Below are positions 55,257 through 63,943 of a DNA stretch of 64,000 nt, in pieces. Origin of the DNA: DLKC01 sp002478885 (GTDB taxonomy: Bacteria; Bacteroidota; Bacteroidia; Chitinophagales; Chitinophagaceae). The DNA lies in contig JAXLUI010000002.1 of NCBI GenBank assembly GCA_046329585.1, positions 1,054,001 to 1,118,000 on the forward strand. The letters are read 5' to 3'. Each line of letters begins with the position of its first letter. Within the stretch, counting starts at the first letter, position 1. The notes beneath the pieces are model-generated. The model had not been told where the DNA came from and ran no database searches. It was given only the letters and a program-made list of their open reading frames with translations. Both the position numbers and the translations under genes were made by a program.

Positions 55257-55607
55257 ATGAACAAAAGAAGAACAGCAACCGTATTATTTTGCCTAGCGCT
55301 TTATGCGTGCAGCAAGTCAATTTCCTCAACGTCGACCACTTTTACAGAAGATTGCAGCACCGAAAAAACCTATACAACTAATGTGGAACCGCTTATTAAT
55401 ACCTATTGTGCAACCAATTCAGGTTGCCATGGTACGGGAAGCCATGAGGGGCCCGGCGCATTGACCAGTTACGCTGCAGTTTACAGCGCAAGAGGAACCA
55501 TAAGGTCTGAAGTGATCAGTGGAGGCATGCCGGAAAACACCACGCTTACCAACACACAAAAAAATGCGATTGTTTGCTGGATAGACGCCGGCGCAAGCAA
55601 CAATTAA
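55257..55607 (+). CDS. Small putative c-type cytochrome-like lipoprotein
   Basis: 116 residues from the ATG at 55257, the start that gives a lipoprotein signal (TATVLFCLALYACSKS, lipobox LYAC). The rest looks like a mono-haem cytochrome c domain (EPLINTYCATNSGCHGTG, then GGMPENTTLTNTQKNAIVCWIDAGA, with a potential distal Met). The haem motif reads C-x5-C-H in place of C-x2-C-H, so covalent haem attachment is uncertain. Such lipoproteins are common in Bacteroidota. It stands between moaA and the cox cluster and could be an electron acceptor, but nothing in the sequence links them. Confidence 0.75.
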   Translation: MNKRRTATVLFCLALYACSKSISSTSTTFTEDCSTEKTYTTNVEPLINTYCATNSGCHGTGSHEGPGALTSYAAVYSARGTIRSEVISGGMPENTTLTNTQKNAIVCWIDAGASNN

Positions 55608-55652
55608 TAACAAGCCAACAGCTGATATATTTTTCTCCCGGGGTACAAACAA

Positions 55653-55686
55653 CCGCGGCGGTCTTTAGAGATCCCGCGGCTTTTTA
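55653..55686 (+). terminator. Rho-independent terminator of the cytochrome-like gene
   Basis: CCGCGG / CCGCGG stem with a 15-nt loop followed by CTTTTTATTT, about 45 bp after the stop codon. It separates this gene from coxG. Confidence 0.75.
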
Positions 55687-55862
55687 TTTATTAAATTTCC
55701 AACTTCAGAGTTTAAGCGTTTGAGATAAAATAAAAGGAATAATAAGAAAAAAAATAAACGCCGATAAACTTTTTCGCTACCTTAATAGCCCTTTTTAAAA
55801 ATAAAAACGATTGTTCTGCCGGGCTTAATTCTGCCAGGTTTTTATTATTCAAATGTTTAATT

Positions 55863-56303
55863 ATGCAGCTAACAGGGAATCATGTTGTTGAAGCTTCACC
55901 GGCGAAGGTGTGGGCATTGTTAATGGACACAGATACGCTTGCACGCATTGTACCAGGAGTAACGAAACTGGAAAAGATTGACGATACAACATTTAAATCT
56001 ACTCTTGGTGTTAAACTCGGTCCTGTAAGTGCGGCTTTTAACGGAAATCTTCAGATGGAAAATGTGATGGAGGAAAAAGGGTTTACCTTAAAAATTCAGC
56101 AAAACAGCAAAGTAGGCAATGCCAGTGCGGCAATAGAAATAAGTCTTACTCCTTTGGAAGAGACCAAAACGGCGATAGCTTTTAACGGGGATGTAAAATT
56201 ATCGGGAATGCTGGCGACCATGGGCCAGCGTTTGATTGGCGGTGTGGCCAACACACTCAGCAAACAATTTTTCAGCAATATGGAAAAGGAATTGTTGCCA
56301 TAA
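55863..56303 (+). CDS. coxG: CO dehydrogenase subunit G (CoxG-like SRPBCC protein)
   Basis: 146 residues in the CoxG/SRPBCC family: VVEASPAKVWALLMDTDTLARIVPGVTKLEKID, FKSTLGVKLGPVSAAFNGNLQMENV and the end TMGQRLIGGVANTLSKQFFSNME. In carboxydotrophs CoxG helps membrane anchoring or maturation of the molybdenum hydroxylase. It lies 120 bp upstream of coxS with a degenerate dispersed element in between, so it is probably the first gene of the enzyme operon. Confidence 0.9.
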   Translation: MQLTGNHVVEASPAKVWALLMDTDTLARIVPGVTKLEKIDDTTFKSTLGVKLGPVSAAFNGNLQMENVMEEKGFTLKIQQNSKVGNASAAIEISLTPLEETKTAIAFNGDVKLSGMLATMGQRLIGGVANTLSKQFFSNMEKELLP

Positions 56304-56315
56304 AAAACAGGACGA

Positions 56316-56334
56316 TGAAGTGATTGCGACGCAA
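56316..56334 (-). repeat. Dispersed element, degenerate core
   Basis: TGAAGTGATTGCGACGCAA with CAGGCGATGCCATGA following and an AAGCCGGTATTCG block 20 bp on. Lies between coxG and coxS. Confidence 0.6.
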
Positions 56335-56423
56335 CAGGCGATGCCATGAAAACAAAAAGCCGGTATTCGAAAATTTTTATACCCGTTGTTTAATCTCACA
56401 CAAATTTTTAAAATAAAAAATCC

Positions 56424-56906
56424 ATGAGCATTAGAATCAATGTTACTGTCAACGGAGTGGCTTTTAGCCACGAGGTTGAGCCACGATTATTGCTGGTGAA
56501 TTATTTGCGCGATGTGCTTCGCCTGACCGGTACTCACGTGGGCTGCGATACAAGCAGTTGCGGCGCCTGCACTATTCATGTAAATGGCAAAGCCACCAAA
56601 AGCTGCACCATGCTGGCCGTTCAGGCAGATGGCTGCGAAATAACCACCATTGAAGGCATAGCGCCCAGCGATGACGAACTTCACCCGCTACAGGAAGGTT
56701 TTCGGGAATGCCATGGCCTGCAATGTGGTTTTTGTACGCCGGGAATGATTATGACTGCTGCAGACATTTTACAAAACAACCCCAACCCATCAGAAGAAGA
56801 AATAAGGGTAGGTCTTGAAGGAAACTTCTGCCGCTGTACGGGCTATCACAATATTGTTAAATCTGTGCAGTATGCTGCCCATAAAATGAAGGAGGTTACT
56901 GTATGA
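56424..56906 (+). CDS. coxS: Molybdenum hydroxylase small subunit, 2Fe-2S protein
   Basis: 160 residues. The plant-type 2Fe-2S cluster is bound by Cys41, 46, 49 and 61 ([21 protein letters not shown] region). The second cluster is held by Cys101, 104, 136 and 138 ([10 protein letters not shown] and [12 protein letters not shown]). It passes electrons from the Mo site (CoxL) to the FAD subunit (CoxM). The stop overlaps the coxL start by 4 bp (ATGA), so they are translationally coupled. Confidence 0.97.
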   Translation: MSIRINVTVNGVAFSHEVEPRLLLVNYLRDVLRLTGTHVGCDTSSCGACTIHVNGKATKSCTMLAVQADGCEITTIEGIAPSDDELHPLQEGFRECHGLQCGFCTPGMIMTAADILQNNPNPSEEEIRVGLEGNFCRCTGYHNIVKSVQYAAHKMKEVTV

Positions 56907-59278
56907 GTACTACACATGGACTGATAGGGAAATCAGTAAAAAGAGTTGAAGACAGACGTTTCATCACAGGGCATGGGAAGTATACAGACGATATTATTTT
57001 ACCAGGGCAGACCTATGCAAGTTTTGTTCGCAGCCCATATGCCCACGCCAAAATATTGAGTGTTGATACCAATGCAGCGGCATCCATGCCCGGCGTGGTA
57101 GCCATTTTCACTGGCGCAGATGTGGAGAATGTAAATGGTGTGCCTTGCGGATGGCAGGTCAACTTTAAAAATGGCCACCACATGAAGGAACCAAAGCACC
57201 CATTGCTCGTGGCTGACAAAGCAAAACACGTGGGCGATGCCATTGCTATAGTGATTGCAGAATCACAGGCCGAGGCGGTAGACGCTGCAGAAGCCATAGT
57301 AGTGGAATATGAAGAGCTGCCAGCCATTGTTGATGCTTCAAAAGCGGTGGAAGACGGGGCTCCTCAGGTACACGACAGCGCGCCCAACAACATTTGCTTT
57401 GACTGGGCGTTGGGTAACCCGATTGAAGAAGTTGATGCAGCCATTGCAGCATCAGCGCATGTTACAACGCTTGATTTTGTTAACCAGCGTCTTGTTCCAA
57501 ATGCAATTGAACCCAGGGCTTATAACGCAAGCTATGACCAGTACAACGATAAATACACTTTATATACCAGTACACAGAACCCGCATCTTATCAGGTTACT
57601 GATGTGCGCTTTCGTACTTGGTATTCCTGAACATAGGGTGAGGGTCGTCGGCCCCGATGTTGGTGGTGGTTTCGGTAGCAAAATTTTCCACTACACTGAA
57701 GAAGCATTACTTACCTGGTGCACGCATAAGTTGCGCCGCCCGGTGAAATGGACATCCACGAGGAGTGAAAGTTTTTTGCTTGATGCGCATGGCCGCGACC
57801 ATATAACAAAAGCTGACATGGGTTTTGACGCCAGTGGAAACATTACCGCTCTAAGAGTGAAGACTTATGCAAACCTGGGCGCCTACTTATCAACTTTTGC
57901 ATCCTGTGTGCCCAGTTACCTGCATGGTACGTTGTTACAGGGCTTATATACCACTCCAAAAATCAACATCGATCTCGTTGCCGTATTTACCAATACAACT
58001 GCAGTGGATGCATATCGTGGTGCGGGCAGGCCTGAAGCCACTTACCTGCTCGAAAGACTGCTCGACCTCGCAGCTCATGAAATGAATATGGACCCTGCCG
58101 AGCTCCGCTTTAAAAACTTTATTCCGCCTTTCGATGGTGTAACCCAACCTGGTTACCAAACCCAGGTTGCCTTGCAATACGATAGTGGAAATTATCATGG
58201 CGTATTAGAAAAGGGATTGGCGATGCTTGGGTATGAAGATTTCCGCAAAGCACAAAAGGAAGCAGCTAATAACGGTAAATTGCTGGGTGTCGGTTTTTCA
58301 ACTTACATAGAGGCTTGCGGTATAGCACCTTCCGCAGTGGTGGGGTCACTTGGCGCAAGAGCCGGGTTGTATGAAGTAGGACACGTACGTGTGCAGCCCA
58401 GTGGAAAAATCAGCGTTTATACCGGGGCTCATTCCCATGGCCAGGGCCACGAAACAACTTTTGCGCAGGTAGTCGCCGATAAACTCGGTTTACCAATGGA
58501 AGACGTGGAAATTGTGCATGGCGACAGTGAAGCTGTTGCATTTGGCATGGGCACTTATGGCTCAAGAAGCCTTGCCGTTGGTGGCTCTGCCATTATAAAG
58601 AGCCTGGAGAAAGTAATTGAAAAAGGTAAAAAAATCGCAGCGCACAAATTCGAAGCAAACCCTGAAGACGTAGATTTTGTCGAAGGCCGGTTTGTAGTTA
58701 AAGGCACGCACCATTCGGCGCCGTTCAGTGATATTGCATTAAGAGCTTATGTGCCGCACCATTACCCCGCTGGCCTTGAGCCTGGTCTCGACTTCAGCAG
58801 TTTCTACGATCCCGCCAATTTCACTTATCCTTTCGGTTGCCATATCGCCGTGGTAGAAGTAGATAAAGAAACAGGCAAGGTGCAATTAACACGCTTTGTT
58901 GCAGTGGATGATGTGGGTAACATAATAAACCCCATGATCGTAGAAGGGCAAATTCACGGCGGCGTTGTTCAGGGGGTTGGACAGGCACTATTCGAAGGTG
59001 CTGAATATGACGAAAACGGCCAGCTTACCAATGGCTCTTATATGGACTATTGCATGCCGCGTGCAGACGATTTCCCGATGATTGAAACGGCCAGCCAGGT
59101 AACGCCATGTCCGCACAACCCGCTTGGGGTAAAGGGTGCAGGCGAAGCAGGTTGTATCGGCTCAACGCCGGCGGTCGTAAACGCAGTCATCGATGCGTTG
59201 TGGAGCGGCGGCCATAAAGTAAAAGATATACGCATGCCACTTACTTCAGAAAGAGTTTGGCGTGCTATGCAGCAATAG
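56903..59278 (+). CDS. coxL: Molybdenum hydroxylase large subunit (xanthine dehydrogenase/CO dehydrogenase family)
   Basis: 791 residues, full length. An N-terminal [23 protein letters not shown] region precedes the molybdopterin-binding domains: [13 protein letters not shown], the active-site loop AYRGAGR at 370-376, [29 protein letters not shown] and KGAGEAG with catalytic Glu748. The loop is the non-CO-specific form; true form I CO dehydrogenase has AYRCSFR with the Cu-binding Cys, so CO is an unlikely substrate. It may oxidise an aldehyde, purine or other heterocycle, but that is not readable here. It overlaps coxS by 4 bp; coxM follows 141 bp downstream behind a dispersed element. Confidence 0.96.
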   Translation: MSTTHGLIGKSVKRVEDRRFITGHGKYTDDIILPGQTYASFVRSPYAHAKILSVDTNAAASMPGVVAIFTGADVENVNGVPCGWQVNFKNGHHMKEPKHPLLVADKAKHVGDAIAIVIAESQAEAVDAAEAIVVEYEELPAIVDASKAVEDGAPQVHDSAPNNICFDWALGNPIEEVDAAIAASAHVTTLDFVNQRLVPNAIEPRAYNASYDQYNDKYTLYTSTQNPHLIRLLMCAFVLGIPEHRVRVVGPDVGGGFGSKIFHYTEEALLTWCTHKLRRPVKWTSTRSESFLLDAHGRDHITKADMGFDASGNITALRVKTYANLGAYLSTFASCVPSYLHGTLLQGLYTTPKINIDLVAVFTNTTAVDAYRGAGRPEATYLLERLLDLAAHEMNMDPAELRFKNFIPPFDGVTQPGYQTQVALQYDSGNYHGVLEKGLAMLGYEDFRKAQKEAANNGKLLGVGFSTYIEACGIAPSAVVGSLGARAGLYEVGHVRVQPSGKISVYTGAHSHGQGHETTFAQVVADKLGLPMEDVEIVHGDSEAVAFGMGTYGSRSLAVGGSAIIKSLEKVIEKGKKIAAHKFEANPEDVDFVEGRFVVKGTHHSAPFSDIALRAYVPHHYPAGLEPGLDFSSFYDPANFTYPFGCHIAVVEVDKETGKVQLTRFVAVDDVGNIINPMIVEGQIHGGVVQGVGQALFEGAEYDENGQLTNGSYMDYCMPRADDFPMIETASQVTPCPHNPLGVKGAGEAGCIGSTPAVVNAVIDALWSGGHKVKDIRMPLTSERVWRAMQQ

Positions 59279-59340
59279 CAGTTCTTTAAAATAAAGTTGA
59301 ATCATAATGGGCCGGGCAACAGTGCAGGCATTAAACATCG

Positions 59341-59359
59341 TTGCGTCGCACTCTTGTAC
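59341..59359 (+). repeat. Dispersed intergenic element core
   Basis: TTGCGTCGCACTCTTGTAC, exact consensus, preceded by GGGCCGGGCAACAGTGCAGGC and AAACATCG. It lies between coxL and coxM and faces the copy at 60325, so coxM sits inside an inverted pair about 1 kb apart. Confidence 0.9.
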
Positions 59360-59419
59360 TCGCAGTTCATTATTCAGCTTTTAAAATTGTAATTATTCAT
59401 TTTTAATTATTCAGTTATT

Positions 59420-60229
59420 ATGATACCAGTTGCATTCGATTATCAAAGAGCAGTCACCGTTGATGAGGCAATTGCAGCCCTGTCATCAGGTGATGGAAAA
59501 ATACTGGCCGGTGGGCATAGCCTGCTTCCAGCTATGAAACTCCGTTTAAACCAACCTGCAAAATTGGTTGACATTTCAAAGATCGATGCGTTGAAAGGCA
59601 TTAAAGAAGAAGATGGAGAAATAGTTATCGGTGCCGGCACAACACATGGCACTATAGCCTCCGATGATCTTATTAAAAGTAAACTGCCATTTTTCGCAAC
59701 AGCCGCTGCACTCATTGGCGATGTGCAGGTCCGCAATCACGGCACCATCGGTGGAAGCCTTGCCCATGCAGATCCCGCTGCCGATTGGGGCGCGTTAGTA
59801 CTGGCAGCAGATGCTGCCATCATAACCAAAGGTAGCAGCGGCAGCCGCAGAGTTGCCGCCGTGGATTTTTTCCAGGGCTTGTTTACTACTGCGCTGGAAG
59901 ATGGCGAGATCATCACAGAAGTCCGCATACCTGTTCCTGCTGAAGGCACCAAAACGAGCTACCAGAAATTTTCACAGCCCGCCTCAAGATTTGCGATTGT
60001 TGGTTGTGCTATAATGAAAAAGGCAGATGGCAAAATCAACATCGCTTTTACGGGTGTCGGAGAAGTTCCCTTCCGGGATTCAGCCGCAGAATCAGCCGCG
60101 TCAATTGAAGCTGCAGTTACAGCGGCAGCAGAAGGCATCACTGTCATGAGCGATCATTTCGCTTCAGAAGAATACCGTAAACATCTGGCCAAAGTGTATT
60201 TGAGAAAAGCTTTGGAGGCTGTTGCATAA
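59420..60229 (+). CDS. coxM: Molybdenum hydroxylase FAD-binding subunit
   Basis: 269 residues. The FAD site is seen in ILAGGHSLLPAMKLRLNQP and IGAGTTHGTIAS, then VRNHGTIGGSLAHADPAADW. The CO-dehydrogenase flavoprotein C-terminal domain follows (YQKFSQPASRFAIVGCAIM). The usual CoxM order is kept. It takes electrons from CoxS and passes them to an external acceptor. The gene is the last of the cox enzyme set and is followed by a good terminator. Confidence 0.96.
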   Translation: MIPVAFDYQRAVTVDEAIAALSSGDGKILAGGHSLLPAMKLRLNQPAKLVDISKIDALKGIKEEDGEIVIGAGTTHGTIASDDLIKSKLPFFATAAALIGDVQVRNHGTIGGSLAHADPAADWGALVLAADAAIITKGSSGSRRVAAVDFFQGLFTTALEDGEIITEVRIPVPAEGTKTSYQKFSQPASRFAIVGCAIMKKADGKINIAFTGVGEVPFRDSAAESAASIEAAVTAAAEGITVMSDHFASEEYRKHLAKVYLRKALEAVA

Positions 60230-60250
60230 AGCACTTGCTGCAAAACATCC

Positions 60251-60282
60251 AAAACAAGGTGGTATTGATACCGCCTTGTTTT
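60251..60282 (+). terminator. Rho-independent terminator after coxM
   Basis: AAAACAAGGTGGTAT and ATACCGCCTTGTTTT form a 15-bp stem with only one wobble, then GTTTTTG. It lies 20 bp after the coxM stop and just before the facing dispersed element, closing the enzyme operon. Confidence 0.85.
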
Positions 60283-60324
60283 GTTTTTGTTCGCATGGTT
60301 TCCGTGCCGCCCATTGTTCAAAAA

Positions 60325-60343
60325 GTACAAGAGTGCGACGCAA
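60325..60343 (-). repeat. Dispersed intergenic element core
   Basis: GTACAAGAGTGCGACGCAA, exact reverse consensus, followed by CGAAAGCTGATGTAATGC and AAAGCCGGGACAAAAAAA. It is 70 bp before the MoxR gene start. Confidence 0.9.
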
Positions 60344-60414
60344 CGAAAGCTGATGTAATGCTTTAAAGCCGGGACAAAAAAATTATATTTATTGCCTGGA
60401 AAAATAACGACCGA

Positions 60415-61302
60415 ATGATACAATTGACCGACATAAAAAAAATGCTGAACGAGCAGGGCTATATTACGGATGATGCAGTGGCAATGTCGTTGTACCTCTC
60501 CATTCAACTAAGCAAGCCATTGCTTGTAGAAGGCCCGGCGGGCGTTGGTAAAACAGAGATCGCAAAAGTGATGGCAAAAGCCCTGCAAACTGATATGATA
60601 AGGCTACAATGTTATGAAGGGCTCGATGCCACGCACGCTTTGTATGAATGGAACTATCAACGGCAATTACTGCATTTAAAAATGGTTGAACATAACAACG
60701 AGAGTGTTGGCGACAAAGAGAAAACAATCTTTAGCGATGCATTCCTGATGAAACGGCCGCTGCTGCAGGCCATAACACATGACAAAAGGCCCGTGCTGCT
60801 TATCGACGAGATTGACCGAAGCGACGAAGAGTTTGAAAGCTTTTTACTTGAAGTGCTGAGCGACTGGCAAATAACTATTCCGGAGATTGGCACGATAAAA
60901 GCAACAAATATTCCGCAGGTGATTTTGACCGGCAACCGCACAAGGGAATTAAGTGAGGCGTTGCGCCGGCGCTGTCTTTACCTGTATATCGATTACCCTG
61001 AGTTTGAAAAAGAATGGCTGATTGTAAAAAGCAAAGTACCTGAGATTGACAATAAGCTTGGAGAACAAATTTGTTCATTCATGCAGGAGCTTAGAAAATT
61101 ACAGCTCGAGAAAACGCCCGGCGTTGCAGAAACATTGGACTGGGCTTTGGCATTGTCTGGCTTGCATATTGACCACCTCGACAAAACCATTATTGAACAA
61201 ACGCTCGGTGTTGTTTTGAAAGATTGGAGAGATACAAGACATGTGCAAATGTCGCTCAGCGAGTTGATGGAAAAGACAGGCATTATTTCTAAAATTGGTT
61301 AG
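60415..61302 (+). CDS. MoxR-family AAA+ ATPase (CoxD-like)
   Basis: 295 residues. Walker A GPAGVGKT (40-47), Walker B LLIDEIDRSDEEF (Asp131, Glu132), a sensor-1 NRTRELSEALRRRC stretch and a C-terminal lid are intact. In carboxydotrophs CoxD is a MoxR chaperone that helps assemble the unusual Mo/Cu site together with the VWA protein CoxE. Location directly before the VWA gene and after coxM fits that maturation role, although the coxL loop lacks the Cu-type Cys. Confidence 0.92.
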   Translation: MIQLTDIKKMLNEQGYITDDAVAMSLYLSIQLSKPLLVEGPAGVGKTEIAKVMAKALQTDMIRLQCYEGLDATHALYEWNYQRQLLHLKMVEHNNESVGDKEKTIFSDAFLMKRPLLQAITHDKRPVLLIDEIDRSDEEFESFLLEVLSDWQITIPEIGTIKATNIPQVILTGNRTRELSEALRRRCLYLYIDYPEFEKEWLIVKSKVPEIDNKLGEQICSFMQELRKLQLEKTPGVAETLDWALALSGLHIDHLDKTIIEQTLGVVLKDWRDTRHVQMSLSELMEKTGIISKIG

Positions 61303-61356
61303 ACTGTAGTAACATCTATTGCCATTAACTGGCAACAAACTATTCATACTGGTAAA

Positions 61357-62481
61357 ATGCTTATTACACGCCAGACATCTCTATCAAAGAACATTGTTCA
61401 GTTTTGCCGTTACCTGCGGCAAAAAGGATTTGTATTGGGTGTCCAGGATGAGGCAACAGCACTGGAGGCCTTGACCTTTATCGACTACAGCAACAGAGAC
61501 ATTTTCAGGCTTGCTTTAAAATCGGTGTTATGCAAAACCAAAAGCCAGCTACAGGAATTTGAGCAGCTTTTTAATTCGTATTGGAAACAAATCGGTGAGG
61601 CAGTTGATTCCAAAGTAAAAACTGTCCGGGAACAAGTGCTGAAACCAAAAGATAAAGATGCTTCTTTTAAATCTCTTAAAGCATGGCTCAACGGCAACAA
61701 AAACGACGAAGAGGAGAAAGTGGCCTCGTACAGCAGCAATGAAAGTTTATCGAAAAAAAACTTTGCAAACATACCTGATGATGAAATAGACGAGCTGCTC
61801 AGGCTGATCAAAGCTTTATCAAAAAAACTTGCGGCCAAAGCAGGCAGGCGTTATGAAAAAAGCAATAAAATAAATCTGCCTGACCTGCGCAGAACACTCA
61901 GGCGTAACATGCGCCGCGGCGGCGAATTACTTGAACTAGCCTACCGCAACCCAAAACGTAACCGCACAAAACTTGTTTTGATATGTGATGTCAGCCGGTC
62001 GATGGAATTGTATGCCGGCTTTCTGTTGCAGTTTATGTATGCGTTTCAACATGTATACCGACGCGTTGAAACATTTGCGTTCAGCACATCACTGCATCAT
62101 ATTACTGCGTTGTTGAGGCAAAATGATTTTCACGACGCCTTGAAAATATTAAGTAATAAAAACGAAGGTTGGAACGGAGGCACAAGAATTGGCAAAAGCC
62201 TTCACGAGTTTGTACAGGAGTTTGCGCCCAGGGTAATTGACAAAAAAACAATCGTTATTATGATGAGCGACGGGTGGGATGCCGGCGATACTGAACTGCT
62301 GAAAGAGAGCATGGAGCGCATTCATAAAATATGCAGAAAACTGATCTGGCTTAATCCGCTGGCTGGTTATGAAGATTACAAGCCACAAGTGGCGGGCATG
62401 CGTGCAGCATTACCTTTTACCGATATTTTTGCTGCAGTTCATAACGCTGAAAGCCTGAAGCGGCTCGGCAATTGGTTGTAG
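61357..62481 (+). CDS. VWA-domain protein, CoxE-like
   Basis: 374 residues. The N-terminal half is helical and charged (RLALKSVLCKTKSQLQEFEQLFNSYWKQI, ELLRLIKALSKKLAAKAGRRYEK). The C-terminal half is a CoxE-type von Willebrand A domain with MIDAS DVSRS (Asp211, Ser213, Ser215) in LVLICDVSRSMELY, ITALLRQNDFHDALKIL and the late IVIMMSDGWDAGD. It works with the MoxR ATPase encoded 54 bp upstream in metal-centre or enzyme maturation. Confidence 0.9.
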   Translation: MLITRQTSLSKNIVQFCRYLRQKGFVLGVQDEATALEALTFIDYSNRDIFRLALKSVLCKTKSQLQEFEQLFNSYWKQIGEAVDSKVKTVREQVLKPKDKDASFKSLKAWLNGNKNDEEEKVASYSSNESLSKKNFANIPDDEIDELLRLIKALSKKLAAKAGRRYEKSNKINLPDLRRTLRRNMRRGGELLELAYRNPKRNRTKLVLICDVSRSMELYAGFLLQFMYAFQHVYRRVETFAFSTSLHHITALLRQNDFHDALKILSNKNEGWNGGTRIGKSLHEFVQEFAPRVIDKKTIVIMMSDGWDAGDTELLKESMERIHKICRKLIWLNPLAGYEDYKPQVAGMRAALPFTDIFAAVHNAESLKRLGNWL

Positions 62482-62496
62482 CCACGAAGCACAACA

Positions 62497-62515
62497 GTAC
62501 AACTGTGCGACGCAA
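62497..62515 (-). repeat. Dispersed intergenic element core
   Basis: GTACAACTGTGCGACGCAA, followed by GCAAAGCATTATTACTG and GCCCGGCTAAAAA. It separates the CoxE-like gene from fdhD. Confidence 0.85.
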
Positions 62516-62563
62516 GCAAAGCATTATTACTGTTCAACTGCCCGGCTAAAAATTTAAAATCAC

Positions 62564-63376
62564 ATGGAAGGAACAAAACGCATTTATATAACCCGTTTCA
62601 ATGCAACATCTTTTTCACAAAAAGAAGATGTGTTGATCGAGGAAACACCGCTGCAGATTTTGTTGGTTCATGGCCCGGAGCACGAACGCAAAACAGAAAC
62701 TCTTTCGGTAACTATGCGCACACCCGGCGACGATGAACATCTTGTAGCCGGTTTTCTTTTTGGCGAAGGCATTATAACAAAAGCCAGCGATATCGCATCG
62801 TTAAAACATACCGATGAGAATACTTTGATTGCAGCACTAGCACCACATGTAGTGTTTGACACGGTTACACAGAAGCGAAATTTTGTTACTTCATCGGCAT
62901 GCGGCTATTGCGGAAAAGCAGTTATTGCTGTTCCCGGTCAATCACAAAATGCAGCGGGCAATGACTTCAGGCTTCACACAGCTGTTTTAAAAAAAATGCT
63001 GCCGCAATTAAACAATGCACAAAGCCTTTTTGCAACAACGGGCGGCGCACATGCCGTCGCTTTATTTACTTCAAACGGAACGCTGCTGCACATAAGCGAA
63101 GACGTTGGGCGGCATAACGCGATGGATAAACTTGTGGGCGCCATGCTGCAGCAGCATGTGTTGCCACTCTCCCATCACATCGTATTATTCAGCGGAAGGC
63201 TAGGTTACGAACTTGTGCAGAAAGCAGTGGCAGCAGGCATTCCGGCAATTGTATCGATCGGTGCGCCAACGAGCCTCGCCATTGCGATCGCAAAAGAAAA
63301 TAGCATTGCGGTTATTGGATTTATGAAAGAAACAGGCTTTAATGTTTACAACCGAATAGAAGAAATCATTGGCTAA
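62564..63376 (+). CDS. fdhD: FdhD-family sulphur transferase
   Basis: 270 residues. The catalytic cysteine loop is SSACGYCGKAV (Cys113 and Cys116). TPGDDEHLVAGFLFGEGII, ATTGGAHAVALF and LHISEDVGRHNAMDKLVGA, and SGRLGYELVQKAVAAGIPAIVSIGAPTSLAIAIAKENS are family hallmarks. FdhD moves sulphur from IscS to the molybdenum cofactor of formate dehydrogenase. No formate dehydrogenase is encoded in the window; here it sits beside a Mo hydroxylase and may serve it or a distant enzyme. Confidence 0.96.
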   Translation: MEGTKRIYITRFNATSFSQKEDVLIEETPLQILLVHGPEHERKTETLSVTMRTPGDDEHLVAGFLFGEGIITKASDIASLKHTDENTLIAALAPHVVFDTVTQKRNFVTSSACGYCGKAVIAVPGQSQNAAGNDFRLHTAVLKKMLPQLNNAQSLFATTGGAHAVALFTSNGTLLHISEDVGRHNAMDKLVGAMLQQHVLPLSHHIVLFSGRLGYELVQKAVAAGIPAIVSIGAPTSLAIAIAKENSIAVIGFMKETGFNVYNRIEEIIG

Positions 63377-63472
63377 AGAACAATGCGGGCATACAATTTT
63401 GAGACACGGGTACCAACAATTAAAAATTAAATCGAAAACACATTTATTATAACTTGCCACAAATATTTTTCT

Positions 63473-63850
63473 ATGAAAGTGCGCATCGATAAAAATTCCA
63501 TTCGCTACAGGCTTCGCAAATCAGATATTGAAAAACTGCAGCATAAGAATGCTGTAAAAAGATCCATTTCGTTCCCCGGTGCCGCGCTAACTTTTGAACT
63601 CCGGATTACCAACACACAGGAACCAACAGCAACATTCTCGGGCAACTCGGTGATGGTGGGCATTCCTGCAGGCATCGCTTCAACGTGGATGACAACGGAT
63701 GAGGTTGGCATTTACCACACCGTGCAGTTTGGCGACGAAAAGTTAAAGATGAGTATTGAAAAAGACTTTCCCAGTAAAGACAGGACCGACGAAGATAAGA
63801 GTGATACGTTTGCCGAACTGGCCGGTAAGAATACCAACAACGCCTGTTGA
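63473..63850 (+). CDS. Small protein of unknown function (DUF7009-like)
   Basis: 125 residues, no signal peptide. MKVRIDKNSIRYRLRKSDIEKLQ and the GIASTWMTTDEVGIYHTVQFGDEKLKMSIEKDF end resemble small proteins that I associate with DUF7009, seen near Mo-cofactor genes in Bacteroidota; the family name is from memory. The beta-rich pattern suggests a compact barrel or sandwich. It follows fdhD by 96 bp in the same direction and may belong to the same unit. Function unknown. Confidence 0.75.
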   Translation: MKVRIDKNSIRYRLRKSDIEKLQHKNAVKRSISFPGAALTFELRITNTQEPTATFSGNSVMVGIPAGIASTWMTTDEVGIYHTVQFGDEKLKMSIEKDFPSKDRTDEDKSDTFAELAGKNTNNAC

Positions 63851-63889
63851 CTTTTTTGATCCGGGCTGCAGTAACCGTGGCAACGCCGG

Positions 63890-63908
63890 TTGCGTCGCAC
63901 TCTTCAGC
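63890..63908 (+). repeat. Dispersed intergenic element core
   Basis: TTGCGTCGCACTCTTCAGC with long upstream flank TTTTTTGATCCGGGCTGCAG starting 12 bp after the DUF7009-like stop. The CTTCAGC end is that of copies 27792 and 32709. Confidence 0.85.
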
Positions 63909-63943
63909 GTTTAAACAATTCTGAGCAATAAATAATCACTGCC

